Source: CAWDDA01 sp963813345 | Lineage (GTDB): Bacteria; Acidobacteriota; Blastocatellia; RBC074 | Assembly (NCBI GenBank): GCA_963813345.1 | Contig: CAWEYR010000020.1 | Span: 62,001-126,000 of the forward strand | Length of the DNA stretch: 64,000 nucleotides | Reading direction: 5' to 3' | In this document: piece after piece, positions 49,974 through 59,624 of the stretch | Layout of the letters: the number at the start of each line of letters is the position of its first letter | Numbering within the stretch: position 1 is the first letter of the stretch | The notes under the pieces: generated by a model | The model's database searches: none | Told to the model about the DNA's origin: nothing | What the model saw: only the letters and a program-made list of their open reading frames with translations | Program-made: the position numbers and the translations under genes

Positions 49974-51776
49974 CTATTTCCCTTCGAGCTTTTTCAACGC
50001 TGTAGCGCCGCCAGCATTCCTGGGGTTCAGTTCGAGAGACTTTTTGTAGTTTGCAATGGCGAGTTCTTTTTCGCCGCTGGTTGCGTAGGCCTCACCCAGG
50101 CTGTCATAGACGTTGAATGATTTGGGATAGAATTCGACATTGAGCTTGAAGATCGCGATTGCTTCGCGAAGCTTACCCTGTCGCATCAGGTTGTATCCGA
50201 GCCCGTTCAGACGTCCCTCGTCAACAACGGCATTCTGCGGTTTTTCGCTTTTGATCTTGCGGTAGGCGTCCACGGCTTCAGTCGTCTTGCCTGCCAACAA
50301 CATCTCGTACGGAATCATCACATCGTTTGCAATCCTCGGAACTAAAGTCTCCTGACCTCCCAAACGCAGTTTTATGGCATCAACTTTTCCGCTGGCATTT
50401 CTTTGAAACGCAACCTGGACGTCACGGTCTTTCCTGATGAAGGTCGTTTCAGAAATCGGGAACAACTCTACCTTGGGTCCTCCATCGCTTGGCTCGACAA
50501 AGAGCTTTCCACTCTCATTTGTCATCTTCAATGCCAGGTCAGGGTTGGGCTGAAACCGGCCCACGTAGTCATCGAGTTTCCCGGCGTCGACAGTTACGAT
50601 TTCATGGGGCTTTGGCAGGAATTCCTCCCAGCCGTATTCCACCGCGATGCCTCTTATGATTTCCCGGATAATCGCCCCGTTGTCAGAATTGACCATTACC
50701 GCTACGCCATATCCTTTTGTCTTGTGTACAAGCAACTCGGCTCTGAAGCCTTCGTCGGCTCCTCCGTGTCCGAAATAGACCGCATTTCCGTGCTTCTCGA
50801 GGAAGAAGCCCATCGCGATATGGTCTTCGATGAAGGGCGTCACCATCCTGTCGGTTGTCTCTTTAGAAAGCACTTTGTTGGATTTGCCCGCCAGTGAGAG
50901 CTGAACCTCGATCGCGAACTTCGCGAGATCAGTCGGAGTAGTCCATAGCCCTGCTGCCGCCATCTCAGGGTAGATGTGAAGCTTGCCGGCAACAGGATTT
51001 CCGTTTCCTTTGTGACCGGATGCGGCCTTCTTTCTCCAATCATCAGGCAACGGCTGACTGTATGTACTATTCGTCATGTCCAAAGGCCCGAGGACGGTTT
51101 CTTTGGCGATCTGAGGATATGGCTTTTTTTCGATATCCATAATCGCAAGTTGCGCAATTGTGGTACCGCCACCCGAGTATCGGAATTTGGTGCCCGGCTG
51201 CATGTCTACTCTGACGGGCGCAGTGTTGGTTGGCTCGACGCCATCCAGAACCTGCGGGAGTGTTGGCAACTTGCCTCCGACCGCATATCCCGGAAAGCCG
51301 TGGACCGTCAGCCCGGCTGTATGGGTTAGAAGGTTGGCAAGCGTTACCTTCTTTGTGGCGGTGAATTCGTTCTCCGGAAGCTTCCACGAAACAAGCTTCT
51401 TGTTGATATCCTCATCGAGCGATATCTTTCCATCCTGCACTTTTTTGAGCGCCACCATTGCAGCCACAGACTTGCTGATTGATCCCGCCTGGAAAAGAGT
51501 TTCCGTAGTTACGGGCTCATTTGTTTCAACGTCTTTGACCCCATAAGCCTTCGCCCATTCGACCTTGAAGTTGTTGATGACGGCGACGGTGACACCTGGT
51601 GCCTTGTAGTGTTTCATCCGATCCTGGATGGTCCACGCAGGCTCGCCTTTGATCAGGACCGGTGGCAGCAGGCCCTGTTCGATTCGCTTTGTTCGAAGTT
51701 CGACGTCGGATTGCCCAAAACTGAGCGAAAGAACGACGTAGGTGAGTAGCAGCGCCTTTATTGAAGCTCGTAGCAT
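49974..51776 (-). CDS. exported serine hydrolase (class C beta-lactamase fold) with C-terminal TPR repeats, 600 aa
   Basis: Signal peptide residues 1-21. Hydrolase domain with SxxK nucleophile motif as GSISKSVAAM near residue 99, YxN-like YSGGGT near 200, and HGGADEGF near 340 (in place of KTG). A DUF3471-like beta domain follows (LDDYVGRFQPNPDLALKMTNESG), then tetratricopeptide repeats (LMRQGKLREAIAIFKLNVEFYPKSFNVYDSLGEAYATSGEKELAIANYKKSLELNP). One of the few long genes here without an indel. GGAG precedes the ATG. Peptidase or esterase activity is possible; substrate unknown. Confidence 0.9.
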   Translation of the reverse strand: MLRASIKALLLTYVVLSLSFGQSDVELRTKRIEQGLLPPVLIKGEPAWTIQDRMKHYKAPGVTVAVINNFKVEWAKAYGVKDVETNEPVTTETLFQAGSISKSVAAMVALKKVQDGKISLDEDINKKLVSWKLPENEFTATKKVTLANLLTHTAGLTVHGFPGYAVGGKLPTLPQVLDGVEPTNTAPVRVDMQPGTKFRYSGGGTTIAQLAIMDIEKKPYPQIAKETVLGPLDMTNSTYSQPLPDDWRKKAASGHKGNGNPVAGKLHIYPEMAAAGLWTTPTDLAKFAIEVQLSLAGKSNKVLSKETTDRMVTPFIEDHIAMGFFLEKHGNAVYFGHGGADEGFRAELLVHKTKGYGVAVMVNSDNGAIIREIIRGIAVEYGWEEFLPKPHEIVTVDAGKLDDYVGRFQPNPDLALKMTNESGKLFVEPSDGGPKVELFPISETTFIRKDRDVQVAFQRNASGKVDAIKLRLGGQETLVPRIANDVMIPYEMLLAGKTTEAVDAYRKIKSEKPQNAVVDEGRLNGLGYNLMRQGKLREAIAIFKLNVEFYPKSFNVYDSLGEAYATSGEKELAIANYKKSLELNPRNAGGATALKKLEGK

Positions 51777-52102
51777 GTTGCACTCCAGTACAAGTCAAAG
51801 AAAGAAACTGAACTTGTGCGAAGAATAATCATTTCCGCCGACGCCCGCAATGCGGCGGGAAAAGTATGGGGTCAAGCTTTAGCTGCTGCTTGAAATATTC
51901 TATTCCAAAAAAGTGAGAGATGCGATAAAGTAAACTTGTAGTACGGATTGAGGTTCGTGTCGTGTCTCCTCACCCCCTTTAGTGAGATCGCGCGAGCCAG
52001 ATGCAACTACATCATTTTCAGAGACGCTAGCAGTCATCGTTGGAGATCGCTTACTTCGACGTTCCAGAGAGTTCGTCTTCGAACGAACCAGGAGAAGGGT
52101 AA
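51777..52102. other. intergenic region between hydrolase and decaheme cytochrome
   Basis: Divergent promoters are expected here but none is clear. A family-B copy lies at 51868-51890. Ribosome site GGAGAAGGG of the next gene at 52091-52099. Confidence 0.5.
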
Positions 52103-53155
52103 ATGCGGATCTTGCGGATCTTGAAGATAGGCCTCGTGGCGGGTTTCTGTCTTTGGGCACTTGCGCCATCCATATCGACGCGCGTCGCCGCGTTGAGTTC
52201 GTTACAATCCACGCCAAGCCAAAACCGCAGTCAGCTGGTGGATGCCAGCCAGTACGTCGGTAGTGATGCCTGCATTGGATGCCACGCTGCCGAAGGTACT
52301 CATTACGAGCTGTCGGCTCACGCGAAAACCAACCTGGACAAGTATTCTGCCGATAAGCGCGGCTGCGAAGGGTGTCACGGGCCTGCAAAAGGGCACCTCG
52401 ACTTTTACCTCGGCATCCAAAAGCTCAACGAGGCAGGCAAGGACACCGAAGCCGGCGAGTTGATGAATGACACTGCAAAGGCTGCCGCCGCAAAAATGAA
52501 GTCATTCAAGGATATGACCTCGGCGGAAGCTTCGAATACATGTCTCAAGTGTCACGAAGGTTCGCAGGGCCAAAGCGAAGAACGTTTCAATTTCCGCCGC
52601 AGCGAACACCACAGGCACGGCGTCTCGTGCCTCGATTGCCATTCGTCGCATTCGCCCAAGCTGACAGAATCCCTTCTCAGGGATTCCGAGCCGAACATGT
52701 GCTACAAGTGTCACGCTGACCAGAAGGCTTCATTCATGAAGCCATTCCACCACAAAGTCCCGAAGGTGGGATGAAGTGTTCGGACTGTCACAATCAACAC
52801 GGCGGTTTCATGCCGAAGTCGCTGCGCAGTGCCATAACAGGCGATGTAGTCTGCATCAAGTGCCATGCAGACAAACAGGGACCATTCGTTTATGAGCACG
52901 CACCGGTGAAGGTCAATGGCTGTCAGACCTGTCACACTCCGCACGGTTCGACAAACGCGAAGCTTCTGACCCGCAATACGATCAGATTCCTCTGTCTCGA
53001 ATGCCACTCGAACACGCCTGGTATTCCTGATACAGAAGCTCCAATTGGCGGGGGCAGTACCGAGTTTTCACGATCTTAACAGCGTCAAATACCAGCATTG
53101 TACGGTCTGCCACTATGAGATTCACGGGTCGAACAAAGACCCAGCGTTCCGTTGA
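52103..53155 (+). CDS. decaheme c-type cytochrome, DmsE/MtrA family (two indels)
   Basis: Periplasmic multiheme protein that can sit inside an MtrB-type barrel and carry electrons across the outer membrane. Signal peptide residues 1-30. Ten CXXCH motifs in order: CIGCH, CEGCH, CLKCH, CLDCH, CYKCH, CSDCH, CIKCH, CQTCH, CLECH, CTVCH. One base missing near 52758 (VPEGGMKCSDCH restored) and one extra near 53070 (leading to HDLNSVKYQHCTVCHYEIHG). About 350 aa, the MtrA size. The next gene is an MtrB-like barrel, the standard partner. Confidence 0.93.
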
Positions 53156-53172
53156 GAAATGGTGCTCAAGTG

Positions 53173-55292
53173 ATGCAAAGCAATCCTCTATCAATTCGCG
53201 AACGGCTTCTTAGACTGTGCGGAACAGCCATGGCGCTTGTGATTCTGGGCTTCGCCTGCTCGATCGTGAACGCGCAGAGCAGCGTCGAGAAGAGCGAAAC
53301 GAGCCAGCAGGTCAGAAGTCAGGAGAGCGAGCTCGAGCGGGCAAAGGCGATCGTCACCAAGCCCGGTGAGAACAAACCTGTCAAGCCGGAGACCGGCCGG
53401 ACCTGGGGGCCCTATTCCACTACGACTACGTTCGAGATTGGCTATCGCTTTGTGGACACCGACGGCAGCTATGATCGCTACAAGTCGGATGTGAATGTGC
53501 TCGACGGGCTCCGAGTGCTCGACTATTCGACCGATATGAGAGCAAAGCCGGGCACTGGCTTGGTTTTTGATTTTTTGAAGACTGGGATTACGAACGCGGG
53601 AGGAGATGCGGCAACGACGTACTCATTGCGTATGGACAAAGTACGTGCATATCGCTTTGATGGCAATGTACGCGTGTTCAACTATTTTCGCGTCCTCGGA
53701 CCGGAGCTTGCTCGTGGCCTTCACGATCACGATCTTCGACAGAACGTCATGGATTTCAATCTGAGGGTTTTTCCTCAGCGTGCCGTCCGCTTCAATGCAG
53801 GTTATTCGCGGAGCTCGGCAGAAGGACCTTACACACCGAGCTACAGTTTTAACAAGGATTATTTCAAGTTGAATGGCCAGGCCAGGTGGGAAGCCAATGA
53901 TTATCGCTTCGGCATTGACGGAACATCTGGCAGGTGGAACTTTGGTTTCGAGCAACTCTACCGTGATTTTAGCAGCGACCCGCAGATAACGTCGGGCGTG
54001 AATCTCGGTATCACCCCGGACGATGCGGGGAAGATCAGTTTTCTCGATCGTGATATTCCGTTTCGCGCCCACTCGCTCGTGACTCGTGCAAACGTGAACG
54101 GATCGGTATGGGAGCGCTTGCATCTGGTCTTGCGCGGATTGCACAGCGAAGAAAGGATGCGCTCGCCTTATCTTGAAAGCATAATGGGAACCAACAGCAG
54201 TAATGTCGCCAATTCTTTCACAGAATCTCTCTGGAAGTGCTGTTGCGAAGCGGCCGAGCACGATTATTGACGCTGGCGCGACTTTTGATATCAGCAAGAA
54301 CTTCTCGATTAGCGAGACTTTCCGTTATTCATCGTGGCGACTTCTGGGGGACGCCTCCACATTTCAGACAATCGTCACACAGATCTGGGACGGGCCCGGT
54401 GACGACCAGCTTCTCATCGACTCTTGGTGCAAGAGTTACAGAGAGCACTAACTACTGGAACACAGTCTCGCTCGATATGAATTTCAGCAGGAAGCTGTCG
54501 GCCAACGCGGGCTGGCGGTCCCTGAAACGCGACATCACACTTAGGGACAGCTTTGCCGAAGGTAGCGCAGCGCCAGGTACCCCATTTGTTACTCAAGAGA
54601 GCGAGTCGAACGACACGCATGCATTTGTCGGAGGAGTCCGATTTCGACCGACGGACAAGTTCAACTTTATCTTTGACGCCGAGCACGGCACAAACAACAA
54701 CGCTTTCTTCCGGGTAAGCCCGCTCGAGTACACTCGTTTCCGTGTGCGCGCACACTATCAGGCAACGGATAAGATCTACTTTACCGGTGCTTTTACGTCG
54801 ACCGACCAGGTCAACCCGACTCCTCAACTCGATAATGAGGCGGACCTGAGAAGTTATACGATCGCGGTCGGCTGGGAGCCGAAATCGCGTGTTTCCGTGG
54901 ATTTCGGATATGATTACCACGATCTCTTCTCAACGGCTGACATAAGCTATTTTGAGGCGAGCGTGGCGAAGTTTGGAACTTCACTGTATTACGCACGAAT
55001 CAATTCCGTCTTTGTCAACATGCGTTTCGGCCTGACGAAGCGGCTGGATGCACTGGTGGCCTACTACTACATAATGGATCGTGGAGCGCCATCGGTGGTC
55101 GTCGGGCCGGACGATTTTGTGTCGGCATATCCACTCCACCGGCACAACCCGGAGTTCCGTCTTGCGTACCGCTTTAGCAATTATGTAACTGGTAATTTGA
55201 GTTATCGTAACTACAGTTACAACGAGCGCGACTTCAACGCGCAGGATTATCGAGCGAACATTCTGACAACGAGTGTGCGTTTTACATTTTGA
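53173..55292 (+). CDS. MtrB/PioB-like outer-membrane beta barrel (two indels)
   Basis: About 705 aa. Signal peptide residues 1-28 (LVILGFACSIVNAQ). A short linker with GPYSTTTTFEIGYRFVDTDGSYDRYKSD begins the barrel; regularly spaced amphipathic strands follow (LRVFPQRAVRFNAGYSRSS, WNFGFEQLYRDFSS, FSISETFRYSSWRL) to the C-terminal aromatic SVRFTF. Extra bases near 54230 and 54420 split it. It starts 18 bases after the decaheme gene. Together they resemble Mtr/Pio porin-cytochrome conduits, but no surface decaheme (MtrC) is seen. Start ATG 53173 or GTG 53170. Confidence 0.85.
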
Positions 55293-55305
55293 ATAGTCGT
55301 GCAGT

Positions 55306-55358
55306 TTGAGTTCAAGCTTTAGCTTGTGGTTACATTCCAACCACAAGCTGAAGCTTGA
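55306..55358. repeat. repeat family B, inverted pair
   Basis: GAGTTCAAGCTTTAGCTTGT and ACCACAAGCTGAAGCTTGAG arms around about 14 bases, between the barrel gene and the monoheme cytochrome. Confidence 0.85.
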
Positions 55359-55396
55359 GTGATACTCAAGACACTAACGAAGAAGGAATTGACACA

Positions 55397-55761
55397 ATGA
55401 CGAAGCTTATCAAGATTACACTGCTTACGGGTTTTGTTTCGCTGTGCCTGATTCTCGGGTTATCGCCCTTGGCTTCAGTGGACGCTGGCGCAGCGGTCCA
55501 GGCTGGCAAGAGCGTCTACGGTTCCAAGTGCGCTGTCTGTCACGCGACCTGATGGAAGTGGCAACACCGCCAAAGGAAAAGAGTTGAAGGTGCGCAATTG
55601 GCTGACCGACGCTGCAGTCAAGGGCGATGTCCGATGCCCAGCTCACCGACATCGTCAACAAAGGCAAAGGCAAGATGGAAGGCTATGAAAAGAGCCTGAG
55701 TAAAGAGCAAGTGGCAGCAGTCGTGGCCTATACAAAGGAATTGATTAGCAAGGCAAAGTAA
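55397..55761 (+). CDS. monoheme c-type cytochrome (two indels)
   Basis: Small periplasmic electron carrier, about 120 aa. Signal peptide or anchor residues 1-33. One heme site CAVCHAT (with the expected DGSGNTAKGK after it) and the C-terminal class-I pattern MSDAQLTDIVNKGKGKMEGYEKSLSKEQVAAVVAYTKEL, in which Met of GKGKM is the probable axial ligand. Extra bases near 55549 and 55630 split it into three pieces. GAAGGA precedes the ATG. It lies between the porin-cytochrome genes and the NapC-like gene and could shuttle electrons. Confidence 0.88.
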
Positions 55762-55821
55762 TAACCTGACCTGTTGCTCACGTACTGATTGAAAGCGTTT
55801 GGCCTGTCCCAGGAGGTTCTT

Positions 55822-56451
55822 GTGCCAGGAACTACCCCGATTCTGGTCTTTGTTATCCTGGTGAGCATCGCTCTGATTGTCTGGATGGTTCTGCGTCCTT
55901 CGATCACTGCGACCCGCGCTGGCAAGATGCTTGCTTTTGTGACGCTTGTGATCTTTCCGGTGGTTGCCGGCGGGATGGGCGTGAGCAAGCATATACAGTA
56001 CTCCACGTCGACTGAATTCTGTCTTTCCTGTCACGTCATGGAGGATTACGGCAAAAGCCTCCGTGTTGACGATCGAAGCTATCTTCCCGCCACTCACTTT
56101 CAGTACAATCTTGTTCCGCGTGATCAGGCGTGCTTTACGTGCCATACCAGTTACGCGATGTTTGGAAATGCGCAAGCCAAAATGCGCGGACTGAAACACG
56201 TTTATAAGTACTATATAGGCACTCCCGCTGACCCGATCAAGCTCTACGAGCCATATAACAACCGTGAATGCCTTCATTGCCACCTCGGCGCGCGTGGTTT
56301 TGAAGAAGGAACAACACACACTAAAGAGCCCGAGTTCATGGCCAGGATAAAGCGAAATGAGATCGGATGTACGACAAGCGGTTGCCACAATATCGTACAT
56401 AACGTCAAGGAATTGAAAGATGCCCCCGTTTGGAAGGAACAAGGCCAATGA
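55822..56451 (+). CDS. NapC/NirT-like membrane tetraheme cytochrome, 209 aa
   Basis: Quinol-oxidising type cytochrome with N-terminal helices (LVFVILVSIALIVWMVL and MLAFVTLVIFPVVAGGMG) and four heme sites: CLSCH, CFTCH, CLHCH and an atypical CTTSGCH with four residues between the Cys. GTG 55822 was chosen because CAGGAGG lies five bases before it; TTG 55789 is in frame but has no such site. Role inferred: takes electrons from the quinone pool for the conduit. The stop overlaps the next gene by four bases (ATGA). Confidence 0.88.
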   Translation: MPGTTPILVFVILVSIALIVWMVLRPSITATRAGKMLAFVTLVIFPVVAGGMGVSKHIQYSTSTEFCLSCHVMEDYGKSLRVDDRSYLPATHFQYNLVPRDQACFTCHTSYAMFGNAQAKMRGLKHVYKYYIGTPADPIKLYEPYNNRECLHCHLGARGFEEGTTHTKEPEFMARIKRNEIGCTTSGCHNIVHNVKELKDAPVWKEQGQ

Positions 56452-56663
56452 GCGCACAGTTGACCACGACAGAGAAACGGATTCGGATTGCCGGAATCCT
56501 GGTCGCCGCCGGCCTCGTGGTGGAGCTTGTGACTCTCAAATGGTCACATCCAACGTCATTCCTGTTCTTCCTGCTGCTGGGGGGCACGTTGATGGCAGCC
56601 GGGATTCTCATCTATCTCTTTTCGCTTGCGTCTCATGGCCACGAGTCCTCGTTGGAACGATGA
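56448..56663 (+). CDS. small two-helix membrane protein, 71 aa
   Basis: Translationally coupled to the cytochrome gene by ATGA overlap. Two transmembrane helices (IAGILVAAGLVVELVTL and FLFFLLLGGTLMAAGILIYLFSLA) and a short polar tail. No known family; the coupling suggests a subunit or assembly factor of the NapC-like protein. Confidence 0.7.
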   Translation: MSAQLTTTEKRIRIAGILVAAGLVVELVTLKWSHPTSFLFFLLLGGTLMAAGILIYLFSLASHGHESSLER

Positions 56664-57165
56664 CGGCGAACGATTTCTATGGAACACGGCGCGTGCCATG
56701 CGACGGCTTGCGAAACTGAGCCGAGCAGCAGACGCTTGAGCCCGCGGTAGCCGTGCGAGCCAAGTACAACCAGATCTTCTCCCCACGTTCTTGCTGCGGC
56801 TAGTATTACCTCTTCCGCGTGGCCAACCATCACTCTGCTCGTCAAAATCAGAGGCACATCTCTTTCTGCGTTGCTTTCACGCAGGCGAGTGATGGCTCTA
56901 TCTACTGCTGACTCTGCATTCTCGCGGGCCAGAGTGTCCAGTTGGTCGTAATAAGCGTGTGCCGACATCCGGGTTTCCGGCATTGGTGCTGAAGCCACTC
57001 GAGCTACAGAGAGCACGTGCAGTTCAGTTCCAGCGGGGCCAGGGCCGATTGGCAACCTCGGCGACTGCAGCATCACCAAATTCGGAGCCATCCACTGCAG
57101 CGAATTCACCGCGGAGCGGTGAATTCGCTGCTTCGCAGCGCTACCCACTGGGTGAGGATTTTCAC
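56633..57165 (-). pseudogene. universal stress protein gene interrupted by a palindromic repeat
   Basis: UspA-fold protein: AVDGSEFGDAAVAEVANRPWP, then HVLSVARVAS, EVILAAARTWGEDLVVLGSHGYRGLKRLLLGSVSQAVAWHAPCSIEIV with the nucleotide-binding G-x2-G-x9-G-S pattern. The first strand should read MKIL-x-AVDGSEFG. GTG AAA ATC CTC is present at 57165, but about 50 bases (57102-57140 core) containing two palindromes separate it from the AVDGSEF codons and put a TGA in frame. A further extra base lies near 57040. The insertion is too large to be a consensus indel, so the gene may be dead or start elsewhere. It overlaps the convergent small membrane gene by about 30 bases. Confidence 0.7.
57102..57140. 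repeat. double palindrome inside the universal stress gene
   Basis: GAATTCACCGCGGAGCGGTG then GAATTC, followed by GCTGCTTCGCAGC. The CACCGCGGAGCGGTG core is the same as the edge of the composite elements (near 9229 and 30282). Confidence 0.85.
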
Positions 57166-57242
57166 GCTGAGCAACGGGAAATCTACGCAAGTGCCGCGGC
57201 AGACGGTACTGGCTAGAAAAGGCAACATCATGGTGCCGTGAG

Positions 57243-57258
57243 AGGCACATGATTTGCG
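57243..57258 (+). promoter_or_regulatory. sigma-54 type promoter of the hemerythrin gene
   Basis: AGGCACATGATTTGCG: GG at 57244-57245 and GC at 57256-57257 exactly ten bases apart, with GGCAC and TTTGC as in the -24/-12 consensus. Predicted start near 57269, 16 bases before the start codon. Confidence 0.7.
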
Positions 57259-57284
57259 GGCGCCAGTACTGAGGGAGAGTGACA

Positions 57285-57839
57285 ATGTCGTATCCGATCC
57301 ACATTCTCAAACATGAGCACCGCGTGATCGAGCAAGGTCTGCGAGCTCTCAACGGCGTATGCCTAAGGCTTGCAAGCGGCCAGTGGATTCCTCCCGGGAC
57401 CCTGTCGCAGCTTCTCGATTTCATCCGCACATTCGCCGATCAGTATCATCACGGAAAAGAAGAGGCACACTTCTTTCCAGCTCTTGAACGGCGGGGAATC
57501 CGGCGCGAGGCTGGCCCTCTCGGGATGTTGGCGCACCAACACGAAATCGAGCGCGAGCTGAGCGCGAAATTGTGCCTGGCGATTGAGGATTATGCCGAAG
57601 CTTACCCAAAGGCGCACGAGCGTTTCATCACTGCCGCCAGGCGCTACATTGACCTCATGGTCACGCACATGGAGACGGAGGACAAGCTACTCTTCAGGCT
57701 TGCCGAAGAGATTCTCGATGAGAAGGACAAGGAGGAGCTAACTCTCGCTTTCAAGCAAGCTGAGCTCGAGCTGAGCCCTGGAGCAGTTGAGAAATACGAG
57801 CAGATCGCTGCGGAATTAGAAATGGATTGGACCGTGTAG
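57285..57839 (+). CDS. hemerythrin-domain protein, 184 aa
   Basis: Four-helix di-iron oxygen-binding or sensing protein, cytoplasmic. Iron ligands visible as the family series: HILKHEHRVIEQ (helix 1), YHHGKEEAHFFPAL (helix 2), MLAHQHEIERE (helix 3) and DLMVTHMETEDKLLF (helix 4). Start ATG 57285 follows GAGGGAGAG; the GTG at 57279 is in frame. Intact. A sigma-54 type promoter precedes it. Such proteins handle oxygen, NO or iron under low oxygen. Confidence 0.92.
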   Translation: MSYPIHILKHEHRVIEQGLRALNGVCLRLASGQWIPPGTLSQLLDFIRTFADQYHHGKEEAHFFPALERRGIRREAGPLGMLAHQHEIERELSAKLCLAIEDYAEAYPKAHERFITAARRYIDLMVTHMETEDKLLFRLAEEILDEKDKEELTLAFKQAELELSPGAVEKYEQIAAELEMDWTV

Positions 57840-58110
57840 CCGCCGGCTTATGGGTTTTGCGGAAATAGATAGACCGAGTGTCTGATGAAATCCGATCGCA
57901 TTTCAGGACTATTGGGAAGGTTGGAGGTGGAGTAGGCTATTGCGAGTCACATTGTAGAGCACGAGGACAACGAGATGATGCGGCCATACCGCGTCGGTCC
58001 TGTCCAACCTGGTCAACCAGTTTAGTGGCGAACCTTGGGAGCGGCAGGCTCCTGCGTGGCGCTCCCATGGTGGCGTTTCCAAGTCCTGCGCAACGAGGTC
58101 CCAGTGCGGC

Positions 58111-58330
58111 TCACCACCTTTCGTAGAGGCCGGTGATCTTTGTTATACGCAAACGGAAAACGATGGTTTGCTCCAAGCCTTCGGTCATCTTCAATTCGAC
58201 CGGCGTCAGATGTGGCAGGTGATTGAACAGACGAGCTAGCATGCGCTCGCGCTCGGCCGCATCGGTCAGTTCTTCATAACGCCCGGAAGCGATCACGCTT
58301 TGCCGCGGCTGAAGCGCTCACGCGTTTGTC
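58111..58330 (-). pseudogene. C-terminal remnant of a pyridoxamine-5'-phosphate-oxidase-like (nitroimidazole reductase type) protein
   Basis: The peptide SVIASGRYEELTDAAERERMLARLF followed by LPHLTPVELKMTEG and ITKITGLYERW is the typical last 60 residues of FMN-binding PNPOx-like proteins. A TGA precedes it near 58320 and the N-terminal two-thirds, with the FMN site, are missing. The 270 bases on its other side (57840-58110) hold no gene. Confidence 0.65.
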
Positions 58331-58351
58331 ACAAAGCAGGCGGCTGATAGC

Positions 58352-59231
58352 TCATTCTCGCACGACCTCGACCGAACAAGCCGCGCGCGCTGCGACGGCC
58401 GAGGAGACGCTTCCGATCAGAAACCGCTCGACCGCACCTCCACCGTGTGAGCCGACGAAGATGCAGTCAGCCTTCCAACTCGCCGCCTCGCCGCAGAGCA
58501 GATCTTTTGGGTCTTCGTCGCGCGCAACGACTGAAGTCTTCAGCCCCGCAGCCACCAATGTTGCCGTTGCCGCATCCAGCGCGGATTTTGTTCTGGCGTT
58601 CTCTGTGGCGAGCCACTGGTCGATTCGGGGAAGCACTCGATCGCTTGACATGGGCGGAACTGGGAGGGTGGCGTTGACCAATCGCACTTCTGTTTCTTTG
58701 GGCCAATGACGTTTGGCAACGGCCTTGACGGCTGCCTCCGCGAATCTCGATCCATCAATGCCGATTACGATGCGCGCGGGCGCGTCTCGGCTCTACGGTG
58801 CCGACTCGCGCGATTCGTACTGAACAACGCGCCTCGTGCAACACCTTCTGCGAGACACTGCCAAAGAAGAACTTGCCAAGAGCCGTGCGCCCATGCGCAC
58901 CGACCACGATCAGGTGTGGATGCCACTCGTCCGCCTTTGCAATAATCGCAGCAGCCGGCGAACCGGTAGGCAATTCTGTTTTCACTTCCCAGGCAGGGTT
59001 CAGCTCGGACAGCTTGGAGGCGGCTCGTAGCAGCAGCGCCTCAAACTCTTTCGCGGCGTCCACTCCCTGGAGCACTTCCAAACTTGATGTTGGCGGAAAC
59101 CAATGCTCGACCACGCTCAAGACAGCGAATTGCGCATCGTCAGGCAAGCCCGCGCGCCTAAGGTCAGCGAGCGCTGCGTCGGCACAGTCGGATCCGTCGT
59201 AAGCAAACAGGATTCTCATTCGCTCTTTCAT
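58352..59231 (-). CDS. tandem universal stress protein, two UspA domains (one indel)
   Basis: About 293 aa. Domain 1: RILFAYDGSDCADAALADL ... HLIVVGAHGRTALGKFFFGSVSQKVLHEARCSVRIAR; domain 2: RIVIGIDGSRFAEAAVKAV ... CIFVGSHGGGAVERFLIGSVSSAVAARAACSVEVV. Both have the G-x2-G-x9-GS ATP-binding signature. An extra base near 58775, between the domains, breaks the frame. GAGGAG lies six bases before ATG 59231; ATG 59219 is an alternative. A sigma-54 type site precedes it. Tandem Usp proteins act in growth arrest and oxygen limitation. Confidence 0.9.
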
Positions 59232-59284
59232 AACTGCTCCTCAAACTTCCTTATGACTCGTAAAGCCTGTACGTCATCATTCGA

Positions 59285-59299
59285 GCAACTCTTAGACCA
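59285..59299 (-). promoter_or_regulatory. sigma-54 type promoter of the tandem universal stress gene
   Basis: On the minus strand TGGTCTAAGAGTTGC: GG and GC ten bases apart with TGG and TTGC(T). Predicted start near 59273, about 40 bases before ATG 59231. Confidence 0.55.
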
Positions 59300-59336
59300 G
59301 AGGTCACAGTTCGTGAGTTTATGACCACAATTACCC

Positions 59337-59516
59337 ATGGTTTTAGATGAGGGCAAGATGGTTTTTCTTGGCAGTCACGAGGAATTTAAGCATTCCCAGC
59401 TGCCCGCCATTACTCAACTCGTCCATCCGCATCCCAATATAGTCAACCCCGATTTTTACACAGCCGATCCGTGGAGTAAGAAAGGGAAGGTTTGCAGACA
59501 AGTTACTCTGAACTGA
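59337..59516 (+). pseudogene. C-terminal remnant of an ABC transporter ATPase (MlaF-like)
   Basis: The 59 residues beginning MVLDEGKMVFLGSHEEFKHS continue with ITQLVHPHP. This is the usual tail of MlaF/Ttg2A ATPases (the segment after the H-loop: gene product volume/dose motif, xGT/SxEEF). A TGA is in frame just upstream at 59322, and Walker motifs are absent. Neighbouring bases 59232-59336 and 59517-59624 hold nothing else I recognise. Confidence 0.5.
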
Positions 59517-59624
59517 CAGTTGGACAAGGGTCAAGGGGCCAGCGAGCCACGGCTGCATCCGCATCCCTATGTTTGCGGCCGAAGAGTTCAGCGAACTTGC
59601 TGTCTCTGGGTTGCGGTAGAGCAG

